In this document: in pieces, positions 35,540 through 50,139 of the stretch | How the letters are laid out: each line of letters opens with the position of its first letter | How positions within the stretch are numbered: the first letter of the stretch is position 1 | Source of the DNA: Cyclina sinensis | Lineage: Eukaryota; Mollusca; Bivalvia; Venerida; Veneridae | DNA: 64,000 nt | Direction: 5' to 3' | Assembly (NCBI GenBank): GCA_012932295.1 | Contig: JAAONU010000004.1 | Location: 9,796,630 to 9,860,629 of the forward strand | The notes under the pieces: generated by a model | The model's database searches: none | Told to the model about the DNA's origin: nothing | The model's input: the letters and a program-made list of their open reading frames with translations, nothing else | Translations under genes and position numbers: made by a program

Positions 35540-38500
35540 TGTACAGTTGTTCTCTTTTTGTTTGTTATTAAGTTATTTTTTGTGAAAAAATGATCAAATG
35601 CAAGTAAACACAAGAGATATTTTTCTATAATTTAAATGTATTTTCACATAATCTGTACTGGCGAATGGCGAAGTATCTAAATCTAACACAACTGTTTGCC
35701 ATGCGGTTGAGCGTCATTATTTCGGAAGTGTCTAAATAAACCTATTGAAAAATAACTTTACGTAGAAAAGTTGTTCTATGAGGTCATTCTGTTACATATT
35801 TTGATGACTAGATATTTTAGTGCGATATTTTGTTTAAAGGTTTAGTTGAGAGCAAAACCAGAATTACGACCAGTGTATGTACAAATATTTAGAATATGAT
35901 ATCTAAATATGTTCAAAATGCAAAAATTAAAGAGAATCATTGTCAGCAGTTAGTCAGCTCATTCAAATAAACCACTTAATGAATTAATGAAATATTATTT
36001 TCAAAACAATCTTGAGTTTGAAATATTTTTGTTCGCTTTACTTCGCTCAGTTAAATTGTACTTTTTTCATCCTATAGGCAGTTGGAATGCAATTAAACAT
36101 TTTATTTCAGACTCTTTTTTAATGATGATGATGAAAAAGTACTTCGCAAATGAATTAAAATATGACAGTCCAATGGTAAATTCAAACTGCAATTGTAATA
36201 ATATATTCAATCTCAAAGCACTCAACGAATTAGAAATAACATTATCCAAGTTATAATTTGTTTTAGTTAGAAGCTAAAATGACGAAATGAAACTATATGA
36301 AGTAACAGAAGAATGGTACTTAGCGTAAAGATGGAGGTTCCAAACATATTTTATTTCCAAAACATAGAATATCAACATTGGTATAAATTATGCACCAAAT
36401 ACAATATAATCAGAGAAAAATGAAGATCACAAGCTCTGACATCTTAGTTGACGATAACCCCCAACAGTATTATTCAAAGTTTCTGTCTGGCTTCTAACAT
36501 ATTAAGTGTTTGTTGTTAATTCCACGTCCCATTGTGTCGCTGTATGGCGTCATATCTAGAAAGAGCGTTCTACACGACCATGATAAAATTTAGAATTACG
36601 GGTTTATGGGAAATAGTGAAAAAAAGAACAAAAAAAGAGGAACATCCTTAAATTCTAAGCTTTCCGACTGGATGAAAAAAGTCAATATTTCTCGCTCAAA
36701 TCATGCTTGACTGCATTATACAATCATTTCCATCATTAAATGGAACAGATCAGCCATATGGCTTTACTAGATATTTAAAATAGCAGATATTTTAAAATAA
36801 ATTTATGAAATACGCCTTTTCTTCATAATGGACCAATGCTATTAATTTTATTTTTGAAAAGAGTTTGATGATTTTTTTTCCAATCATAAGACATTTTGTG
36901 TGTTGACAGGCTAAAAGTAGCATTTTTGGGGCTTAATGGGCCTTTAAGCAAGTTGTAGATCTAGACTTACTGATGTAGTATTGCACAATTCATATGAATA
37001 CTTATGAAAGTATAAAAATGATTTAAAACAAATGTAATTAAATCACAGTATTCATACAAATTGCATCAGGATTAAAACAAGAAATCACTTATAGTAATTG
37101 TATGCTAGAAGAGTCAACTTCAGTGAAATAACATTGCACGATAATCAACTTATCATCCGAATTTACTAGACTGCTTAAAGGACGAGTTTGAGAAAAAAAA
37201 AAAAACATTAAAAAATTGATGAACAAAAACCAATCATTAATTATTAGCACACTAACATTTTGTAATATATTTACTTAATTAACCAAATTTAAGTTTATAA
37301 GATAGTTTTCATTGCCTTTTCGATTGAGAGTTCCTAATTCTAGTTTGTATAAGTAAAATATATGTAACAGCAAAACTCAGAATTTCAAAGATGTCATCAA
37401 TCAATGTACAAAAAGAAAAAAAATGTTGTCAGACACTACCTTGAAATTTCATCAAAGAAAATTGTAATATTCATTGAAAAAACCAAATCAAATACAGAAT
37501 GATATACAATATGATGAATTAAAAACGAAACCAATAGCGGAGACTTTGCCATAAGGATTTGAAAAAAAGAGAAGACATGACAAGAAAACAGTGATGGTAG
37601 ATCAAAACTTACAGATGCAGTGTCTCGTTTTGACATCCCCGGTTGCAATATAATCAGACATTTTGTGATTGCATACTCGCTCGTAACCACAATTAAAATT
37701 TAATTAAGAGAATAGTTTCAACTTACATTTAAAAAAATGTTGTATTGGCGACAATACAATAAAATGGGGTAAAAAATATATGTTCATAATTAGAAAGAAA
37801 TATATTGAACAAGTTGGTGGGATAATTGATGTGTGGGATCATGTAATATTTATACTACTACAAGGCGTGTAACATATCGTTAAACATGAATATACACTTA
37901 TAGATAAACCATTAAAATATATAATGAATGGTTTACAACGGGGCATTCAATCAATTACACCTTAAATATTGGTGAAGTATTTGAAACAATGTTAAAAAGT
38001 CGGTAATTTTAGACAATTTTTCTAGACTGCAATTTTTGTATATACTTTTTTTCCCATAAAAGACAATTGTCATAGTGATGAAAACATTTGATGTATTTAT
38101 CATAGGAAAAGTGTCGTGCAAAACTGTTGTATTTATTTACTTATATATGTTTTATTACAACAGTTTACGTCTTAACTAAAATAGGACGTATTTTTTACCA
38201 AACAATACATCATGAGATATAAGCATACAGTAATTCATTTAGGTGTGCCAAATTGTTCAAATACTGCATTTAATTGTCATTTATAACTGGTGTTTAAGTA
38301 ACTAAATGTAATTATATATTGTTATGTCATGTTCAAGAAACTAAAGAAATAAATAGTTCAGTAAAATGCTGACGAAATGCTAGTTATGCTAATCCTTTTT
38401 TAAATAAACTCGTTTTTCTTTTTCAGTAAGAAAACAGTACGTAAACATCCTTTTAAAATTAATCCGTACACTTTTTATAGTGGGTCAAAATTCAATAGCA

Positions 38501-40975
38501 GAAATACAAAAATATCTTATATACAAACGTTTATTTCATATCTAAAAAGATCTTGTCAAAGTAACATAAGAATTGTAGCTTTTTGGCAGTTTTATTGAGA
38601 TTTGGAATCATTCAAAACTAATGTTTATCAATGTTTTAGTAACTAGTTCAAATATTCTGTCCCAAAAACAAGTTATATTCTTTTACTCATATCAAAGAGA
38701 TTGAATATTTAACGTAATGATCTCGGCGTGTTTAACAACTTGCTGGATCTTAGCCTCAAATTATCTTTTTTACACAGAGTAATCACCCATTTTAGTCTAT
38801 TCATTTTACACGATGTCTCAAGATGGTCTGGTTCCACACCTATCATGTATAACTTTCAAAGAAATCTACATTGCGTACAAAATATAATGACATTGACTTT
38901 TAAATTAGTACATTTAATATATTGTCTTAGAATAATGATATAAACTTGTTTCAAAACTGATAAACTAGATTTTGAACCAGATATATAATTGACCTTGAGG
39001 ACCACATCTGTCTGTTGTAAATGGTTGTTGCAAGCAGTAATAAAAATAACGACAACAACCATTCAAACTTATCATACTTCAACGATCCTTGATATTGTGA
39101 TCATGACAAGGCTAATATTTATAATAAGAAAAAAACTTAATTATATATCAAATCCATGGTCTGTTTAAGACGAATATAGTTTTCGTTCTGTTTTCCGATC
39201 ACGGTCATGCTCATGAAAGTTTGATTTATATCAGGAAATACACAATATTGATGTTATGACGTTTTGAACACTTTTGTTTGTGTAAGGAAACAAGAACAAA
39301 TATTTGTCGCAAAGGTTTGATAAATGATCTACATAAATTACAAACTATGTATGACCTGAACAATTTAAGTTCGTAAAGGATTGTTTACAGAAATAACTCA
39401 AAACCAGTTTGATTTCAGAAAGTGTTTAATGTCATCTGCGTTATTGATTTATATAAATTCAACCCCTACAGGCTGCTACTTTGAATCGGTTCTTTGGCAT
39501 GGTGGCACACGCGTACATAGATCAGTTCGAGTCTATATAAGGATGGGTTTTCTCTGATGTATTTCATCTTTCTGTTACGGTCAAGTTTGTAAGTTATGTC
39601 CACTCTTACAGGCAAACATTCTTCAATATAAATTTTCCATAAGAAATATCATTGCAAATGATAATGCGCTTAGTAAATTTACATGTGTCTTTGTAAAGGT
39701 GCGTAAACAACCTCAAAAGGTAACATGCAAGAACATACATTTATTGTATTAAATTAGCGACAGTAGTTCATGGTACGACTGGCTTGTTTGTTCTTTTCTT
39801 AAATAAATATTAACATAAAATAGAACATGTAAACAATGGAAATGTTTTCAGGTGTAAAAATAGACTAATTTATGAGGTATATTTCGTTGTTGTCAAATTA
39901 TTACATACACGATGTTAAAATGTTATTTAAAGACTTTTTGCCACAAAAACAACGATGCTAAAACAAACAAAAAATAGGACATAAAATCAGACTTGCAGCT
40001 AAAAAAGGCAGAATTCTATCAATGTAAAAGCTATTTAGATCTCCGAAATCCAACTGGGTACGGGTTAAAAATACCTCATTGGAGAATGAACAAGTCGTAA
40101 AAATCAAGTTTCGCAAAAAGTGACAAAAACATTTTCAATTCTACTTACCCTTGTGGTTTTTAATGAATGGATTTCAATAGTTCCGAAAGATAACTGAAAT
40201 AGCCACGGTTGGTGTCTATGTAATGCAATTACCGTCTTTTCTGTTCTTTTCACTTGAATAATTGTTACTTTACTGCCGAGCCCCCGAGCCTTAGTTATCC
40301 ATCAAATAAAAAACGCAATAAGCAGCACGTTATATATAAGAGTAAAAAAACTTTCTATCGTAATCAATTACAGTATTTTTCATTTATTTGCATTTTATGT
40401 TAAATATTATTTCTTATTAGTCAATTTATGGTTTTGCTGTTTCATTTCATATTTTTTTTACTTTGCGGGGAGGTGAAATATAAAAAAAGCAAAGCAGAAC
40501 AGAAACAATTACTTATTATATTAAAAATATTTATACCTGATATCGACACTGTTTTGAATTTCAATAACAATATTTCAAGTTAGTGTGTCACAAAACGGTT
40601 TACTCGTCTTACACGACAAGTCTGAAAGTGTTCACCCCGCACCGTCAAGGTCACACAATAGTTACAGACATATTTCTAAATAAGCCGACCATAACGCGCA
40701 ATTTCTTTGACTGTTTGTCAAGAGATGATGTACGTTGAAACTGATTGTTTCTGTGGCACCCTTATTTTTTAAAATTTCATTTCTTTCATGTACTTAAGTT
40801 TTTATTTATCAGAAAAAATATGCTAGTGTATAAGGGTATTTCCTTCAAATTTGATGAATACCCCTCTATGAAAAAAGTAATAGTAGCAAGTTGATAATGT
40901 CAGTTTGGAGTTTGTCAAGTTCAGTGCATCATGTACATTAAGTCAAATGTTAATTTCTTTTGTTGTTGTCATTAT
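35540..40975. other. Non-coding stretch upstream of the large gene
   Basis: About 5.4 kb of AT-rich DNA without a convincing protein frame or RNA gene. Since coding exon 1 begins with a splice acceptor, the 5' untranslated exon and promoter of the minus-strand gene are expected here or further right. Donor-like sites on the minus strand at about 37617 and 40149 are candidates only. I see no repeat of note. Confidence 0.4.
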
Positions 40976-40979
40976 TTTA

Positions 40980-41725
40980 AGTGACTATTTCTAATAGTTT
41001 TTGAACTGTCCGTCTGTAAGTCCGTCTGTCATTCCGTCCAAAAATTTTAACATTGCCCATAACTTACTAATTTTAGTGAATGGATTTACTTCATACTTGA
41101 ACACAACACCTCTTCGGACAAGACCTTTCCACTAGCATATATTTGTATGACCTTGACCCCTGAATAACTTTGACCTCAAGGGTCTTGTTGTCAAAAAACC
41201 TTAAACATTACCCTTACTTCATTATTAGTTAACAGATTTACTTCATAGTTGGACATAACACCTCACTGGACGAGGCCTTTCCACTGACATATATTTGATT
41301 GACCTTGACCCCCGAATGACCTTTACCTCAAAGGTCAAAATGTCAAAAATACTTAATATTGGCCAAAACTCTAATTACTAAACAGATATAGTTAATGTTT
41401 ACACACAACAACCCTTTAGGAGAAATCTTCCAAATACTTACTTTTTTTACCTTGACCCCTAAATGACCTTGATCTTGAGGGGAAATTGAAAAATAAAAAC
41501 CCATTTCTTTTGAATCAACAGAATTCTTTCACGTTTGCACACAAACATTCTTTGGGAGAGATCTTCTAAATGGCGTATATTTTTTACCTTGGCCCATAAA
41601 TGATCTTGACGTCAAATTATTAAAAATAACCACTTCTTTTGAAAGATGTATAATTTGTCTTCATCTGGTCCTAAACTCCAAGGTCAAAACACCACTTCAG
41701 GGGCATTGTCATCTTTCAGTGAGTG
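40980..41725. repeat. Diverged repeat with GACCTTGACCCCTGAAT motifs
   Basis: About four imperfect segments of 120-190 bp, each with a part like TTACTTCATA..TGAACACAACACCT, CCTTTCCACT..CATATATTTG and ATGACCTTGACCCCTGAATG followed by ACCTCAAGGTCA. This resembles a dispersed, locally tandem repeat common in bivalve DNA (from memory). The GACCTTGACC cores look like half-sites of nuclear receptors, but this is most likely chance within the repeat. Confidence 0.65.
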
Positions 41726-43079
41726 TTCTTGTTTATTTTAGAATCGGTTATGGAGTGATGATTTTTTGAACTGATAAAAATGTCGATTTACAATGGTGAA
41801 TGTCTAGTTTGAAAGCATGCAGGTAAGAAATAAAAGAATGACAAATTTTGCCATGGCAGATAAAATTTTTCCTAAACAAAATTTCTCGATGCATGTCAGG
41901 AAAAGAGCAGGTGTTACGTTATAACGCATGTCGCCCTCTGTTTTGGTATCTTCAATAGATTTGTCATCTATTAAGACTCTTCTTATTATATAAACTATTC
42001 TTCCAAAACTCAGTCAACAGTTTTTGAAGGATAACTTCTCACATTGTTTGCAATATCAGTTAATCATTTTTGCTAGTACATTGCATTTTTAATGATAATA
42101 TGTTTCAGATGAAATGTGATAACTTACTTTTAACTTTGAATCGACAAGATAAGCTAAACCTATTTATATTTAGTCTGTATGAATATTGTTATTGTCATCG
42201 TTAGTTACAGACAATCGTGCCACCAGTAAATTCAAACCTTTGATTGTTTGACATGTTAAAAAACCCTAGTGTTACATTAATACATATCGGGCACTTTGAA
42301 TGATTATTATTACAAGTTTAATGTAAAATTGATTGATATGAACTGTTCTTGAATTTAATTCAGAATTTAAAGGCGTCTTTCAAAGATGCGTAAATAATAA
42401 AAAAAATAGTAAAATATAATGTGCAAATAAGTTGACTGCGATACAAAATTTTATTTTGATGAATGTGCTGTTAAAATTTCTTTAAATCAATATAACATTC
42501 AGCACATAAATAAAAAAATGTCGTGGGTGTTTACAATTATGAGGGACTTGTGGGATAAATTGACACTTGTATAATTCATTAACTATATTTAGATCTGAAC
42601 AATAGTAAAACTGTCATATTTAAGTCTTAACCTTCTCACAGGGCTGTAACATGGTCTACAAAAGCGCCCCTTAAATTAATGGCAAATACTAAAACGTGAT
42701 TTTTAAAGTCACTAAAAAACTCAAAGCCAGCACATTTTTGATATAAGACCGATTCGGAAGAGTTATTTATTTCCAGCGTTACAGCTACAAGTAAAATTAT
42801 TGGCTCAAAAGTGGAGACCTTAATATGACAGAAATAAGTCATGATTTATGGTTTCAACACTTCGTTGTGAGTGGGGCAGCCACACAAACAAATGACGGGT
42901 TCATGCAAGTGAAGCCATTTGTTCGTAGCACCCTCCACACCCAACAACAACAAAAACAACCTCACTCCTACCTGATTCTGAATTCAAAACACTGTGCCTC
43001 TTCATACCAGTACTTGTACATAATGTCGCTTACTAGGCGTTCTCTACAATGATTTATTAATCAGTAAATATTTTTCTGA

Positions 43080-46000
43080 ACGACATCATTACATTTATCA
43101 TCGTTGACGTAAAAATTATAAAACACAATATCTTGTTATAATAAACCACACACCAAGAGCGATTGTTGTTTAATCTGTTATTATAACAATTATTATTGTT
43201 TTATGATCAAAACACCATTTTTTACTTCATTTCAAACGCAATGTTTATCTGAATACATAAAAGAATATATCAAAAGAAAACCATTTTAATATTTTATTAA
43301 AACTCATAGTACAAACACACTCCTTTTACAAAAGAAATATCAAAGGTATCAAAGTAGTATAAATCAACATGACAACTCAAAGACAAGATACTAATATGTT
43401 TAAAGTAGGTTGCAATTGCTATCAAATAGCAATCAAGAAATGGAGAGTTTGAATTGGTGGCAAAAGCTGTTGTGAATGTTTCCATGTGCTATGGTGTCCA
43501 TGAAACTTAATACGCAGTCAAAAACTACATCTTATATGGGAACTCAAATTTTGTAAATAAGTTTTGAATATTGGTAACGCAACTTTGATGAGTTTCAAAT
43601 TCCTATCGTTAATCTTTTTTTATTCTCATGTAAAGTATTTGGAAGTTAAGAACTATCTGGTGAATTTTTATTGTAATTGCAATTTTATAGCAAGTAGGAT
43701 AGTTGTCTCGTAACTGATAGAAAATTTGTCAAAGGGTAAACACACAGTTGGAACCTTCATGTTGCCAAAATAAACTCTGAATAAAAATTTCAATAAATAA
43801 CACACATGCCCTTTGTTTTGTACATGAAGCTTCCAAAGATATAGAATACAAATAGGGTAGACTTGCAAATGGTCATGTATTGGTATTGGTTTGTCAATAT
43901 GCCTGAAAGTGACCGCTTACGTGGTAACGAAAACTATCATTTACTTTGGAGGTATTTACTCTGTATTTAAATGCAAAAGTTTGTGGTATAATTAACTGAA
44001 CTAAATGCCTTTTAATAATATTTTCGTGATTCATTTCCTTGAAAAAGTAAAACCAAAACAAAACAATGAATCAACAGGCCACATGAAAGATTATCATTTA
44101 ATCAAGTAAACCAAATGTAAAAAAATCTAAACACACAATATCTTAATACTCACAAACCAAAAACCAAAATTGATTGTCGCATTAATCCATTAGTCTACAT
44201 GATTAAAGGGTTTTGTGAACAAACAAGACAATGATGTTGTTGAAGGTTGCTTCAACGTTTGAAAAGATTTTTTTTACACAAATTTAAATATTTAATACTT
44301 CCAATGATGTCTAAACAGACTAGCGACAAGTCATTCATAAAGTAAGTATTCGCCAATATAACAAGATTTGAGGTTGTTAAATGATGAAACTTCCTTTAAT
44401 GCGTCGGCATTTCACGTTATATTTTGGTCCGTAAAAAATTAACAAAAAATGTCAAGGTGACGTTGCATTGTATAGAGTGAATTATATTTATTAATTAAAT
44501 AATATTGTAAATAATATTGTTCACTTCTTTCTCTATCTATAGGACGTTGCAAAATATCATACTTGAATTAGAAATTGAAAGAATTATAGGAGAAGCGTGT
44601 TCTACTACTAAATAAACAAACAAACCAGAAAGAAACACTAAATTAAACACAGACCAATTCATGATTTACACGGATTTCAATTTCACAGAAATTGTAAAGA
44701 GATATTTTTTCAATGCCTTTTTCTACCTGTCTGTCAGGTCTTCTGCTACCGATGCATGTTAACGTCCAGCAATGACATATGTCAGTTTAAGTTAACCCGA
44801 GATCTTAGAAAAGTCAATATTCAAAGATATATAGATACAAGTTCTAGAAGACTCTATATTCTAATTTTCAATGAGGGGAAAACTATCACAATATTCATAA
44901 ATCAGTTTTTTAAGATTTCAACAGTACTCCTTAAATAGATGGTAAATCAGATTAACATTTGATGAAACAAATGTTTCTTAACAAGTAGGATATTTGTCTC
45001 TAAGCCGATTGAAAAAAATATATATCAAGAGGTAAACACACAAGTGTTTATGTTGACAGTATTAATAGGTGTACCCTGGAAAATAAGTAAGCAACAACTT
45101 ACCACGAGTAATACGTTAAATTTTGGATATCAAGATATATTTGTTTCACGACGTTATGTTATACTTTTTCTGAATGACGTGTTTGTTGAAAAACAATGCC
45201 TTGCTTTGTGCTTCATACTCGCAAACGTTTTCTTTACAGGCTTAGGCTTTGGACACAGTTTGACTATAGTGCGATATACTGATTGACATCAGTGTTTTAC
45301 AGCGACCATTAAACCACAACTAAAGATTGAAATGCTATTAAAACGCCGTCATCTTGACACGACGTCAACACACATCGAAACATAATTCAATATGATTCAT
45401 CCCCAATAGTTTTAGCACGTTAAAAATACAGTAAATATTAATTTTAGCAGGTGTTTATAATTATGTTTTGAAGAAATTGTTGCGTCGGTCAATATGACGT
45501 TCATACGGTAAACGTAGCATCATATTTAATAAACAGGGAAGTCTATATCTGTACACATTTGAAAAAAATAGGAACAACAGCTCTGAACGAAATAAGACAC
45601 ACATCTATGCTTACTTATTACATACTGATTTTGACTGGCATTGTAGCATTTGTCAGTTTTCGAACACAATACCATTGTCCCAAAGTGTATGCTATAATTC
45701 CAAGTCATAATAAGCCATTATTCACCAACAAACTACTATTTGATGAGTGTCAATGGTATTGTCATTAAAGACAAACTACTAAAGATTATGAATCAATGTG
45801 GCTGTAGATTTGATTTCAGAACTGAAAATTAAAAAAAAAAAGAAAACAAAAATGGGTGGACAATCTAATAAATATGCGATGCAAATCATTTCTGTAATGT
45901 TAATTCCATTCCATATATTGTTGTCTTTTATATTCATGGAAAAAAGTTTTGTTTTTTATATTTTACTTATTTGGTGCCAATCTTCTCTTGCCTTTCTTAA

Positions 46001-48300
46001 TCCTACATGTACCGCCCATAAACAATACATGTAATATTATCGCAAATTTATGCAAATGTTCACAGTTTACTTAAAAGAAAAAAATGCTGTTTATTTCCAT
46101 GACTAGGTTCCTGGATGTCAGCGGATATTAAATCACCTACTTCCGTTTCTGTGACTTTTTCAACATGTCTCGGATTTAGTCGGAAGATGCTTATTTGCAT
46201 ACATAAAATTTATTTTTAGAAACAACATTTTATTTGTAGGACCTGACAAGTTTAATATTCTCGACTGATTGTAAAAACTCTTCCTCTGAAATTTTTACAT
46301 ATTTTTCTCAGTTTTGGAAAGGTTTTGACTACCACGTTTCCGAGTATGTTTTGGTCTATCTATTCAAATTTGATCACGTGGCATTGCCGACTAGTTTTAC
46401 GGATATTGGTGAAGTGCTTTCGGCATTTCGGAAACAATTTAAGACACGGGGGTCATAAAATGCTTTGATGTATCTCAAGCACGTCTTTCTATCCACGAAA
46501 GTAACAGTTCAGATACGGTGTTGATAATGTTTTTGAGCATACTGGAGATCATATTTACTTTATTTTTGACGAGTATGGCCAGTATTATAACTTCGATAAA
46601 TTTTCGTTTTCAAAACAAGATAATTTATATCCATTAATTAATATAATGTCGTAATTGTGAAAAATTATTCATACAAGATAGATATATCTGAATCAATCAT
46701 GTTTGCAGACACTTCAGTCATGTTCATTTAATTGTACATGTCTTAGATACTTCGCATTATTTTCAAATGTAGTGAAAGAAAATGGACAATTGGTAATAAC
46801 CTACTAAATTGTCATAACTTTTTACAGAAAAGAATGCTAAATATTTAGCCTGTCTATGATTTCTCTTGATACTTTGCATAGTTGTTTTCAGAATATTGCG
46901 ATAAAACTCGTTTGGTTTGGTTTTTAGTTTTGGTTTTATTAGGGTTTAACGCCAGTTTTAACAGCTGTCATATCCTGGCAGTCAGTCCACCTAACCAGTG
47001 TTCCTGGGTATGTAACCACTTTACTAACTAATGTCTACGCAAGTGACTGACTATACTTCCTCTCTTGCTTCAGAGGTGAGGGACAAATGACCTATAGACG
47101 CAATGTCTGAGATCAATTATCACGGAGATATTTCGCCAGTAAAACTTGTATCCATGCCATTCAAAATATAGGTACAAAACATAGTTCCAAGTTATCCGTT
47201 AAAAATAGCAATTTTCACGAAAATTTGTGTAACGATGTGAATTTTTTATCTCGAAAACATTTTCTCTGAAGTGCATGCTAATGTTTTTGGTCACAATGAG
47301 TCAATAATCTATGAAACTGACATAGTTTCAAAGTTCATAAAAGTAAAAGACCATTGTTTACGGACAAACTACTCAAGATTTTGAATCAGGGTAGCTCACC
47401 TGTTGATTTCGTGTCGGAATTGGAAATAGAAGAACATAATAATTCTTTAAATAGTACATTTGCAAAACAAATTAACTTAGCTGGATTCATTTATGAAGCT
47501 AACATGTCTTAAAGTTCACTTCTCAATGCAAAATATCACTTATTTGGATGTCCTTCGTGAAGAAGCAAAATTGAACACTTAAAAAATAATGAATATGTTG
47601 AAAACCTCATTAATATGCAATGCAAAACATTGCTGTTATGTTAGTTTCATTCCCAGTAGCACATTTATGTTTGAGTTTAACACTGTATGTATATACATGT
47701 ATACCATAGCAAGTTTAAATATATTCGAACAGGAACGCAGGCAACATTTACGTCTGAAAGTAAATCACATTTTTCAAACACAATGATTTATTTTCATTAT
47801 CTTATGTAATGTCGCAATTATGATAATTTATTCATAAACAATGAGATATATCTGAATACATCATGGTTGCAGACACTTTACTCATCTTTATTTCACTGCA
47901 CATCTCAGATTCTTCACTTTATTTTCACATGTAATTAAAAGATGACAGTATAAATTGTTTCATCCTCAAAAGCCATTAGTTATTATAGAAAAGAATGCGG
48001 ACTTTCAGCCTTTCTATGATCTTATGTAAAGGTATTCTTTTGAAACCTTTCTTGGCTGTGATCCGAAAATTGCATGTGGTTTACTTGTCATTTGATAAAT
48101 AAACAACATATTTTTAGGATTTATACCTGAAATTTTGAATGGCAAGATATATTTATGTAAAGACGTTTTAATGTTATAATTCTATGTTACAAATCTCACA
48201 ATTTATTATGTACAATTTATTATGTACAGTGACCATAACACCACACCTGGATATCACAATGCAGTAAAAACGTCATCACTTTGACAAGAAAAATCTACCC
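43080..48300. repeat. Diverged duplicated segments
   Basis: Several blocks recur with many changes: 45766-46100 with 47359-47700 (GGACAAACTACT..AGATT, AATATGCAATGCAAA), 46621-46862 with 47797-48022 (AGATATATCTGAAT, TTGCAGACACTT, AGAAAAGAATGC), 45121-45370 with 48131-48300, and 43681-43755 with 44971-45040 (AAGTAGGATA.TTGTCTC, GGTAAACACACA). An old tandem array interrupted by other repeats would explain the order. No coding capacity is seen. Confidence 0.6.
46925..47135 (+). repeat. Dispersed bivalve-type repeat
   Basis: Begins TTATTAGGGTTTAACGCCAG and holds CTAACCAGTGTTCCTGGGTA, CGCAAGTGACTGACTA and CAGAGGTGAGGGACAAATGA. I recall this sequence type as a high-copy dispersed repeat in bivalve genomes; its class is unclear to me. 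It interrupts the duplicated segments around it. Confidence 0.55.
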
Positions 48301-48881
48301 TGATTAAAAAAACGAGTATGCTACGATTGTTTTTAGCGTGATAACATGCGCCGATATATTAAGGATTTCGCACACTAATAATTTCTTCCTCAATACTTCT
48401 TGTGAATCATGTAATTACACTTCCAAATCTTCGTTACGGCCTTTGTTATTTAATTAGAAGGCTTCGATAATCAAGATTTTATAATTGTTCTGCGTGTTCT
48501 AAGGGTCTGTTGTTTCATCTACCCATCTTGTTTCAATTTTGCGCCTAAAGAACGTGGCTTATTTCTTTCTCTGTGTCTTTGTTTGTGGTATTGCACTCCT
48601 TGTATAACATCAGTTTGAAAGAAGAAGAGTTTATAACGATAATGATGCCCATTAAAAATACAATAGATCAGCTGGTAACACATCTTATATTGTAACTTAT
48701 TACCTACAACAAAGCAAGGCATATAAAATATAGAACCTTTTTTCTTCAATACTTTTTAAAACTTGTTTGTCAATAAATGTTTATAAGCCTTAGAGATTTA
48801 AATAAGCACAAACATATTTTAAATTATTTTGAGTCAGTTAGCAATGCCTAGTCATTTTGACCAAGTGTCCATGTCATAATT

Positions 48882-49190
48882 AGGAAATAGATTTTAAGTT
48901 TGAGTGATATACCGTCTGATATATCACGGTGTCGAGTTCAGATGCGTAGTAATTAAATCACGAAGGCCGTAGGCCTGGGTGATTAAATAATTACGCATAT
49001 GAACGAGAAACCGTGATATATACGACGGTAGATCATGAAAATGTTAAAATCTATTTCCATTCTAACACGTACGTATATTTATAAGGGACGTACGTATGTG
49101 CACTATTTAACAGTGGCGTTCTCAGTGACGTCAGCGGGCGCGCGCTTGTATTCAGCGTGCTATACTGCCTGATATATCACGCTCAATTCC
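48882..49190. mobile_element. Fold-back MITE, about 90-bp arms
   Basis: A near-perfect palindrome centred at about 48968 (GGCCGTAGGCC). Left arm GGAAATAGATTTTAA, TATACCGTCTGATATATCAC, GATGCGTAGTAATTAAATCA is mirrored on the right as TGATTAAATAATTACGCATA, GTGATATATACGACGGTA, TTAAAATCTATTTCC. A further partial copy (TATACTGCCTGATATATCAC) ends the element near 49185. No coding capacity. Confidence 0.8.
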
Positions 49191-49953
49191 TTCTTTGTTT
49201 ATTGTCGGCAAATTGCGGATAGTGTTAGAATTACAATTATATGTAGCTTTTCAGTGTTCAAAAAGTCAAACGATATTATGCAAGACATGTCACCGGTTTA
49301 TAATATTCGTTCTCAAAACCGTCGAGGTAATTTTCTGTAGACTGGTTCCCTTCTGTGATTTGAAAAAGAGATAGAAACGAATAGGGGACAAGTTCCCTGT
49401 TTTTTCTGTTTTCTGTTGCTAGTACTCAAAACTGTTCTACATTAAAGATGCACGGTATAACGCTCTTCGTTGTTACGTAATTAAAATGTCAAATTTTTTT
49501 ACCCTTTAAAAAGTTTATTACTTACAAATAGATTATGAAGACCTTTGTCCTATTTTTTTTCATAATAAAATCAGCAAGTGGATAAGGATTGCAAGACAGA
49601 ATACTTCAACACCAAGTGTTATTTATCACCGTTGTCAGGTGATGCATTGCGAGGGCTTTGATCATGCAAATTGGACATAATTGTATACTTTAGGTAGACG
49701 TATTAGAAAATTAACATGATTTGTCATTTAGACCTTGATAAAAATGTCTGTAAAGAATTTTTCAAAGTTTCATTCCTGACCTTCTTATCTTTTTTTAAAT
49801 ACATCTCTGTCATTTTAAAGCTAAACACATCACATTTTTCACGTTTACATGTATTTTTACTAAGAATGATAAAGTAGAATTCTGCATCGTTTGCTTTCAT
49901 AAAACTACAATTTGTACAGAATTGTTTTTCTAGATTATCTAGCAAACTTTCCA

Positions 49954-50036
49954 GATGAGTGAGTAGGTAAGTAAAAAATGGAGTGAATGGGTGAGTAAGT
50001 GAGTGATGATAGATGAGTGAGTGAGTGAGTATCGGA
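49954..50036 (+). repeat. (GTGA)n simple repeat
   Basis: Imperfect GAGT/GTGA microsatellite (GATGAGTGAGTGAGTGAG) of about 80 bp, next to the GC-rich fold-back element. Confidence 0.9.
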
Positions 50037-50139
50037 GAATATATGTTAGTAAGTGTACGTAAAGTTTTTTACCGACTGATACTTACATAAACACAAAACT
50101 TAACCAAATGGCCCTGAATATTATCTACTTTGATGGCTG

